A DNA stretch of 46,368 nt. Origin: Isoptericola sp. GTDB taxonomy: Bacteria > Actinomycetota > Actinomycetes > Actinomycetales > Cellulomonadaceae. Each line of letters starts with the position of its first letter. Position 1 is the stretch's first letter. Under the pieces are notes generated by a model. That model was not told the DNA's origin. It saw only the letters and a list, made by a program, of their open reading frames with translations, and did not search any database. The stretch lies in contig JAPSLD010000003.1 of NCBI GenBank assembly GCA_031181105.1, forward strand, positions 1-46,368, in the 5' to 3' direction. A program made the position numbers and the translations under genes. This document shows, one piece after another, positions 42,058-46,368 of the stretch.

Positions 42058-42716
42058 GACGCTCCCCCGGCCGGGCCGACGTCCAGGCGCAGCTTGCGCA
42101 CGGTGAACCCCTCGGCGTAGCGCGAGCGGCACTCCATGCCCCGCACGCGCATCAGCCCGAGGAACATCTCGTCGTCCCACCAGTCGCGCCCGACCTGGGA
42201 GGGGTAGTGCTTCGTGAGCAGCTCGACCTTGCGGCGGGCGCGCTCCGGCTCGACGGGCACGTACGTCGTCACGCGGCGCAGGTCGCCGTCCCACTTCGGG
42301 ATCTCGTACTCCAGCACGAGGGCGTCCCGCCACACGGTGGGCACGAGCTCGCCCAGGAGACGGTGGTCCTGGTGCGCGTCCTCGCGGCTCGGGGCGAGCA
42401 CCAGGTCCGGCGGGTCGTCGGCGAGGTCCCGGGCGAGCTCCTCGAGCGCGGCCTTGACCTCGCCCCAGTGCGCGGGCAGGCGCCCGTCCGGCAGCGACCA
42501 GGAGCGGCTGCCCGCTCCCGGGCAGAACGCCTGCGCGGCCGCCTCGGCCTCCGCGCGACGCTCCGGGACGCCGGTCAGCGTGGCGAACGTCGCGCGCACG
42601 CCGCCGCGGGCGCCGAGCTCGAGCAGCGTGCCGCCGCACGCGATCTCGACGTCGTCGGGGTGCGCGGCGACGCACAGCAGCCGGACGTCGCCGGACGGCA
42701 GGGCGAGGCCGATCAC
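42054..42716 (-). CDS. PIG-L/LmbE-type deacetylase
   Basis: This 220-residue zinc hydrolase has the AAHPDDVEIACGG motif (His, Asp, Asp metal ligands) near residue 20 and the second metal site EDAHQDHRLLGE. The family removes N-acetyl groups from sugars such as GlcNAc-inositol or nucleotide-linked amino sugars. In this operon it may deacetylate an acetamido sugar of the glycan or its precursor. The GTG at 42716 overlaps the cytidylyltransferase stop by 4 bases (GTGA). No signal peptide, so it acts in the cytosol. Confidence 0.88.
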   Translation of the reverse strand: MIGLALPSGDVRLLCVAAHPDDVEIACGGTLLELGARGGVRATFATLTGVPERRAEAEAAAQAFCPGAGSRSWSLPDGRLPAHWGEVKAALEELARDLADDPPDLVLAPSREDAHQDHRLLGELVPTVWRDALVLEYEIPKWDGDLRRVTTYVPVEPERARRKVELLTKHYPSQVGRDWWDDEMFLGLMRVRGMECRSRYAEGFTVRKLRLDVGPAGGAS

Positions 42717-43558
42717 GGCACCACGGCCGGGAGCCCGACCTCGGGCGCGACGAGCGCCGGCGGGTCCGGCAGGGTGCCGGGCTCGTGCTCCCACACCGCC
42801 CACGGGGGCCGACCGCCGAGGTAGAGCTTCTCGAGCTCGGTGCGCTCCTTGAGCGTGTCCATCGGCGCCCAGAACCCGTCGTAGCGCACCGCGCGGAACC
42901 GCCCGGCCCGGGCCGCGCGCACGCAGCCGTCCATGACGAGGTCGTCGCCCTCCTCGAGGTAGTCGAAGATGTCCTGGCGCAGCACGAAGTACCCGCCGTT
43001 GATGCGCATCTCCATGTCCGCCACGGGCTCGATGTCACGCAGGTGCCCGTCGGCGCCGATCCGCACCACGTGGAACGAGTCCTGCGGGTCGACGGCGAGC
43101 AGCGAGCCGACGTCGTCCGTGGCGAGGAAGTCGTCGATGATCTGGTTCATCGGCGCGTCGGTCAGCACGTCCCCGTAGTTGGCGAGGAAGACGTCGTCGT
43201 CGTCGAGGAAGCGGCGCACGCGGCGCAGGCGCTCGCCGATGGCGGTGTCGATCCCGGTGTCGACGAACGTGATGCGCCACTCGCTCACGTCGGTGGAGAG
43301 CAGCTCGACCTCGCGGCAGCCCTTGGACAGCACGAAGTCGTTGGTGTGGGTCTCCTGGTAGTTCAGGAAGTAGTCCTTGACCGCGCTCGCGCCGTACCCG
43401 AGGCAGAGCACGAACTCCGTGTGCCCGAAGTGCGCGTAGTACTTCATGATGTGCCACAGCACGGGCCGGGACCCGATGGGCGTCATGGGCTTGGGCAGCG
43501 ACTCCGGCCCGGACCGGATGCGCATGCCGAGCCCGCCGCAGAACAGCACGACCTTCAC
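42713..43558 (-). CDS. Sugar-1-phosphate nucleotidyltransferase, RfbF (cytidylyltransferase)-like
   Basis: This 281-residue enzyme activates a sugar-1-phosphate with an NTP. Visible features are VVLFCGGLGMRIRSGPESLP with the KPM motif, LWHIMKYYAHFGHTEFVLCLGY, LANYGDVLTD as the metal-binding GD, and INGGYFVLRQDIFDYLE. The closing FWAPMDTLKERTELE is close to glucose-1-phosphate cytidylyltransferases (RfbF). CDP-sugar output is therefore likely but not proven. Start GTG 43558 with GGAGGTGA upstream. It overlaps both neighbours by 4 bases. It probably feeds the C-methyltransferase and epimerase at the right edge. Confidence 0.85.
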   Translation of the reverse strand: MKVVLFCGGLGMRIRSGPESLPKPMTPIGSRPVLWHIMKYYAHFGHTEFVLCLGYGASAVKDYFLNYQETHTNDFVLSKGCREVELLSTDVSEWRITFVDTGIDTAIGERLRRVRRFLDDDDVFLANYGDVLTDAPMNQIIDDFLATDDVGSLLAVDPQDSFHVVRIGADGHLRDIEPVADMEMRINGGYFVLRQDIFDYLEEGDDLVMDGCVRAARAGRFRAVRYDGFWAPMDTLKERTELEKLYLGGRPPWAVWEHEPGTLPDPPALVAPEVGLPAVVP

Positions 43559-44964
43559 GGGGTCACCTCCAGGGTGGCGTCGGGGAGCCGGCGCGGCGCC
43601 GCGCGCTCGCGCATCGCGGGCGCCACGGGGCGACCGCGCAGGAGTCCGTCGGTGGTCCCGGCGTCGAGCGCGCGGGCGTAGACGGCCATCGCGCCGCGCG
43701 CGGCCTCCACGGTCAGCTCGATGTCGGCGTCGGTGTGGGCGGCCGAGATCACGAGGGACTGGGCCAGCACGCCGCGCTCGAGCAGCTCCTGGATGAACAG
43801 GGTGCGGAACGCCTGCGACGGGTTGCCCTCGTGGTCGCGCGTGCCGAACACGAGGCACGACGGCCGCCCGAGGATCGGGACGTGCTCGGCCACCCCGGCC
43901 TCGGCGGCCGCCTCCTGCAGGCCCGCCCGGAGCTTGGTGCCCTGCGCCTCCATGATCCCGACGACGTCGCGCTCGGCGTACGCGTCCGCGACCGCGAGGT
44001 AGGCGGCCAGGCCCGTGGTCTCCGCGCCGTGGGTCGTCGACAGCAGGAAGGGCCGGGACGCGTCGGTGTCCAGTCCGCCCGGGCGCATGAGGTCGGCCCG
44101 GCCGACGAGCGCGGAGACCGAGAAGCCGTTGCCCAGCGCCTTGCCCCAGGTCGACAGGTCGGGCCGCACGCCGTACACCGACTGCGCGCCGCCCGCGGCC
44201 CAGCGCATGCCGGTGATCATCTCGTCGAAGACGAGCACGAAGCCGTCGCGGTCGGCCAGCTCGCGCAGGCCCTCCAGGAACCCGGGTGCCGGCTCGGCGG
44301 TCGCGGTGGCCTGCTCGAGGATGAGGGCCGCGATGCGCCCGGGGTACCGGTCGAGCAGCTCGCGCACCGAGTCGAGCTCGTTGTAGCGGAACCCGACCGT
44401 GAGCTCGCGGTGGGGCTCCGGGATGCCGGCCCGCATCGCCGTGGTCCCGACGAACCAGTCGTCGGTCGAGAAGAACGGCTGCGTGGCGCAGACGGCGACC
44501 ATGTCGCGGCCGGTCGCGGCGCGCGCGAGCTTGATCGCGGCGGTCGTCACGTCCGAGCCGTTCTTGGCGAACTTCACCATCTCCGCGCCCGGCACCTGGT
44601 CGACGAGGCGCTCCGCGGCCTGCAGCTCGAGCACGGTCGGGCGCGAGAAGTTCACGCCGTCCTGCGCGGCGCGCACGACGGCGTCGACCACGGGGCGGTA
44701 CCCGTGCCCGAGCGTCACGGCGCGCAGGCCCATGCCGTACTCGACGAGCTCGTTGCCGTCGAGGTCGTGGACGCGGGCCCCGGCCCCGCGCACGAGCACG
44801 GGCGCCATGTTCTCCGGGTACTGGTCGGATCCGCGGGCGTAGGTGTGCGCCCCGCCCGGGACGAGCTCGTGCAGTCGGGCCTGCGCCGCCGCCGAGGCGG
44901 CGAAGGTCCGGCGCGGGGTCGCGGCCGCGGAGGCCGTGCCGGTGGGGGCGAGCTGTGGGGTCAT
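43555..44964 (-). CDS. Class III PLP aminotransferase (glutamate-1-semialdehyde aminomutase-like)
   Basis: This 469-residue PLP enzyme of the HemL/class III type has VPGGAHTYARGSDQYPENMAP at the N terminus and FAKNGSDVTTAAIKLARAATG for phosphate binding. FDEMITGMR carries the PLP-ring Asp, and LSTWGKALGNGF carries the Schiff-base lysine. Orthologues in polysaccharide loci are often named aminomutase but probably aminate a keto-sugar; the haem pathway is unlikely here because no hem genes are near. The ATG at 44964 has GGGAGGA upstream. First gene of the seven-gene minus operon from promoter E. Confidence 0.87.
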   Translation of the reverse strand: MTPQLAPTGTASAAATPRRTFAASAAAQARLHELVPGGAHTYARGSDQYPENMAPVLVRGAGARVHDLDGNELVEYGMGLRAVTLGHGYRPVVDAVVRAAQDGVNFSRPTVLELQAAERLVDQVPGAEMVKFAKNGSDVTTAAIKLARAATGRDMVAVCATQPFFSTDDWFVGTTAMRAGIPEPHRELTVGFRYNELDSVRELLDRYPGRIAALILEQATATAEPAPGFLEGLRELADRDGFVLVFDEMITGMRWAAGGAQSVYGVRPDLSTWGKALGNGFSVSALVGRADLMRPGGLDTDASRPFLLSTTHGAETTGLAAYLAVADAYAERDVVGIMEAQGTKLRAGLQEAAAEAGVAEHVPILGRPSCLVFGTRDHEGNPSQAFRTLFIQELLERGVLAQSLVISAAHTDADIELTVEAARGAMAVYARALDAGTTDGLLRGRPVAPAMRERAAPRRLPDATLEVTP

Positions 44965-45010
44965 GCGTTCCTCCCGGCGCCGGGCGGGCGGGACGCCCGC
45001 GGGCACTGCC

Positions 45011-45094
45011 AGTCTGTGATCGGCCGCGCGCGCCGCGGAAGGCGGATCGCGCCAGTTCACCCGGCTCACGGGGGCCCGGACGGCGATTTCATCC
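45011..45094 (-). promoter_or_regulatory. Island promoter E: GGRTGAA direct repeat before the seven-gene operon
   Basis: On the minus strand GGATGAAA starts at 45094 and GGGTGAAC at 45062, 32 bp apart as at site C. The proximal copy is 46 bp from CAGACT (45016-45011), the same hexamer as at site C. Site E lies in the 176-bp gap between divergent genes. Confidence 0.66.
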
Positions 45095-45127
45095 GCTCGG
45101 CCGGTGCCGGGTCTCGCCGGGCGTCCC

Positions 45128-45133
45128 TAGCGT
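45128..45133 (+). promoter_or_regulatory. Probable leaderless -10 element for the epimerase gene
   Basis: TAGCGT ends 7 bp before the ATG at 45141 and no ribosome-binding site is present. The surrounding TAGCGTGGCCG is identical to the -10 context at site D, and the 7-bp gap equals that before the clgR-like gene. Confidence 0.5.
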
Positions 45134-45140
45134 GGCCGGT

Positions 45141-45689
45141 ATGAAGATCATCGAGACGTCGATCCCCGGGCTGCTCGTCTTCGAGCCGACCCCGCACCGC
45201 GACGAGCGCGGCTACTTCACGCGCACGTTCGACGTCGAGGTCGTGGCGAGCGCCGGCATCGACCCCACGGGTTTCAAGCAGGAGAACCAGTCACGCTCCT
45301 ACCAGGGCGTCGTGCGCGGGCTGCACGGCCGGTCGAACAAGGGCGAGGCGAAGCTCGTGCGCTGCGCGCACGGCGCGGTGCTCGACGTCGCGATCGACGC
45401 CCGCCCCGACTCCCCCACGTTCGGGCGCATGGAGACGTTCCTGCTCGACGACCAGCTGTGCCGCCAGGTCTACATCCCGCGCGGGTTCCTGCACGGCTAC
45501 CAGGCGCTGACCTCGATGACCGACTTCGTGTACCGCATGGACGACTTCTACGGGCCGACGGAGGACCTCACGGTGCGCTACGACGACCCGGAGCTGGCCG
45601 TGCCGTGGCCGGCGCCCGTGACGATCGTCAGCGAGCGCGACCGGAACGCCATGAGCTGGGCGCAGTACCGCGCCGGCGTCGGACGCTGA
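45141..45689 (+). CDS. dTDP-4-dehydrorhamnose 3,5-epimerase family protein
   Basis: This 182-residue cupin-fold enzyme is of the RmlC family. It has DERGYFTRTFDVEV, VVRGLHGRSNKGEAKLVRC with the catalytic-type His, VLDVAIDARPDSPTFG and YIPRGFLHGYQALT. The pairing with a nucleotidyltransferase, a C-methyltransferase and an aminotransferase, without rmlA, rmlB or rmlD in view, suggests a 3- or 5-epimerase in an unusual deoxysugar pathway rather than plain rhamnose synthesis. Probable leaderless start at 45141. Convergent with the methyltransferase gene downstream. Confidence 0.87.
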   Translation: MKIIETSIPGLLVFEPTPHRDERGYFTRTFDVEVVASAGIDPTGFKQENQSRSYQGVVRGLHGRSNKGEAKLVRCAHGAVLDVAIDARPDSPTFGRMETFLLDDQLCRQVYIPRGFLHGYQALTSMTDFVYRMDDFYGPTEDLTVRYDDPELAVPWPAPVTIVSERDRNAMSWAQYRAGVGR

Positions 45690-45699
45690 CGGCGGGGCA

Positions 45700-45717
45700 C
45701 CCGCCGCTGGCGGCGGG
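45700..45717. terminator. Hairpin between convergent epimerase and methyltransferase genes
   Basis: CCCGCCGC-TG-GCGGCGGG is a perfect 8-bp stem with a two-base centre in the 49-bp gap between the two stop codons. A likely bidirectional terminator; no T-run. Confidence 0.5.
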
Positions 45718-45738
45718 CACCCGCGTGCGGCGGCCGGG

Positions 45739-46368
45739 CTACGCCCGCTGCGGCTCGACCTCGCGCGGCATCGGGTCGAGGACGACCCAGCGGCCGCCGG
45801 CCGCCTCGATCTCGGGCAGCGCCGCCCGTACCTCGGCCAGCAGGTCGGGCACGAACAGCAGCACGCGGTCGGGCCGCAGCGCCACGAGGTCGGCGGGCGA
45901 GACGATCGGGATCCGGTTGCCCGGCATGGTCCGCCCGTGCTTGGCGACCGAGGCGTCCGCGACCGCCACGACCTCGTCGGACGTGATGTGCGCGCAGCGC
46001 AGGAGCGCCGAGGTGCGCGACGCCGCGCCGTAGCCCGCCACCCGCAGGCCCGCCGCGGTGGCGGAGCGCAGGTACGCCTCGATCGCCGCGACGGACTCCT
46101 CGAGGGCCGCGCCGAGCGAGGCCACGCGCGCGGGCGATGTGATGCCCTCGGCGAGCTCGCGGTCGACCGTCGCGGTCACGTCCGGGTGCTGGCCGGCGGC
46201 GGCCGCGGGCGAACCCTCCTTGGCGAAGGCGAGCAGGACGGTGCCGCCGTACAGCGGGTACTCCCAGCACCCGACCGCCACGAGCCCCAGCTCGCGGCCC
46301 ATCGCGACGAGCACGGGGGTCGAGTAGTACGCGAAGTGGCCGTGCCGCAGCGCGTTCCAGATGCCCGA
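45739..46368 (-). CDS. Nucleotide-sugar C-methyltransferase, C-terminal half (partial)
   Basis: The gene runs off the right edge; the 5' part is missing and 209 residues are visible. The visible part begins SGIWNALRHGHFAYYSTPVL and continues with VGCWEYPLYGGTVLLAFA. VAGYGAASRTSALLRCAHI is the typical Rossmann-like motif of the C-terminal domain of TylC3/NovU-type sugar C-methyltransferases. RTMPGNRIPIVSPADLVALRPD and VLLFVPDLLAEV close it. These SAM-dependent enzymes add a methyl to C3 or C5 of a keto-deoxysugar nucleotide. The zinc-binding N terminus and SAM domain lie outside. It indicates that the island makes a branched sugar. Confidence 0.85.
   Translation of the reverse strand, partial: SGIWNALRHGHFAYYSTPVLVAMGRELGLVAVGCWEYPLYGGTVLLAFAKEGSPAAAAGQHPDVTATVDRELAEGITSPARVASLGAALEESVAAIEAYLRSATAAGLRVAGYGAASRTSALLRCAHITSDEVVAVADASVAKHGRTMPGNRIPIVSPADLVALRPDRVLLFVPDLLAEVRAALPEIEAAGGRWVVLDPMPREVEPQRA

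Noticed and set aside
43555-44964. Haem-pathway glutamate-1-semialdehyde aminomutase (hemL)
   Set aside because: It is locked in a polysaccharide operon by 4-base overlaps and no other haem gene is near.

Overview
The window is very G+C-rich actinobacterial DNA. Third codon positions are nearly all G or C and GTG starts are common. The chromosomal order eno, FtsB-type septum protein, DUF501, Ppx/GppA, type II NADH dehydrogenase, plus a ClgR/PopR-type regulator, fits Micrococcales, most like Cellulomonas. That placement is inference; no rRNA or marker gene is present.

Bases 1 to about 22,440 are housekeeping and regulatory DNA. In order they hold: the 3' end of a GH15 glucoamylase/trehalase; cystathionine beta-synthase; a Bax-inhibitor-1 membrane protein; an ABC-2 type transporter; a small Arg/Ala-rich protein with an ArsR-type regulator; a secreted beta-helix protein; a clpP pair facing a PopR/ClgR-like activator; a divergent EamA exporter and LysR regulator; an atypical class I tRNA with a UAA anticodon; NADH dehydrogenase; Ppx/GppA; DUF501; FtsB; enolase; an AlkD-like glycosylase; LhgO; and Mfd. 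Two intergenic arrays of the same 20-bp unit lie 13 kb apart, at 2181-2300 and 15261-15340.

Bases 22,500 to the right edge form one accessory island that combines two systems. The first is a complete but scattered set of lasso-peptide-type RiPP genes. It has a 59-residue precursor too short to stand out as a gene (23792-23971), an asparagine-synthetase-like cyclase, an ABC exporter, a B2 transglutaminase-like leader peptidase and a PqqD/RRE B1 protein. It also has an HPr-kinase-like protein and a nucleotidyltransferase, as in paeninodin-type clusters. The precursor leader matches the lasso leader pattern exactly. The core it predicts is about 41 residues long and has no Asp/Glu at position 7-9, so the product is probably not a standard lasso peptide.

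The second system is a surface-polysaccharide locus: Wzm/Wzt-type export, several glycosyltransferases, a GH99/WbsX-like protein, two CsaB-like pyruvyltransferases, a PIG-L deacetylase, a DUF4038 glycosidase and genes for a nucleotide-activated, probably C-methylated deoxysugar. The last gene runs off the window.

The two systems appear to share control. Five intergenic or near-intergenic sites carry a direct repeat of GGGTGAA spaced 21, 22 or 32 bp. The gene-proximal copy is always 45-46 bp upstream of a -10-like hexamer. These sites head essentially every transcription unit of the island and I did not notice paired copies elsewhere in the window. This shared promoter architecture, and the non-canonical precursor, are the main candidates for something undescribed.
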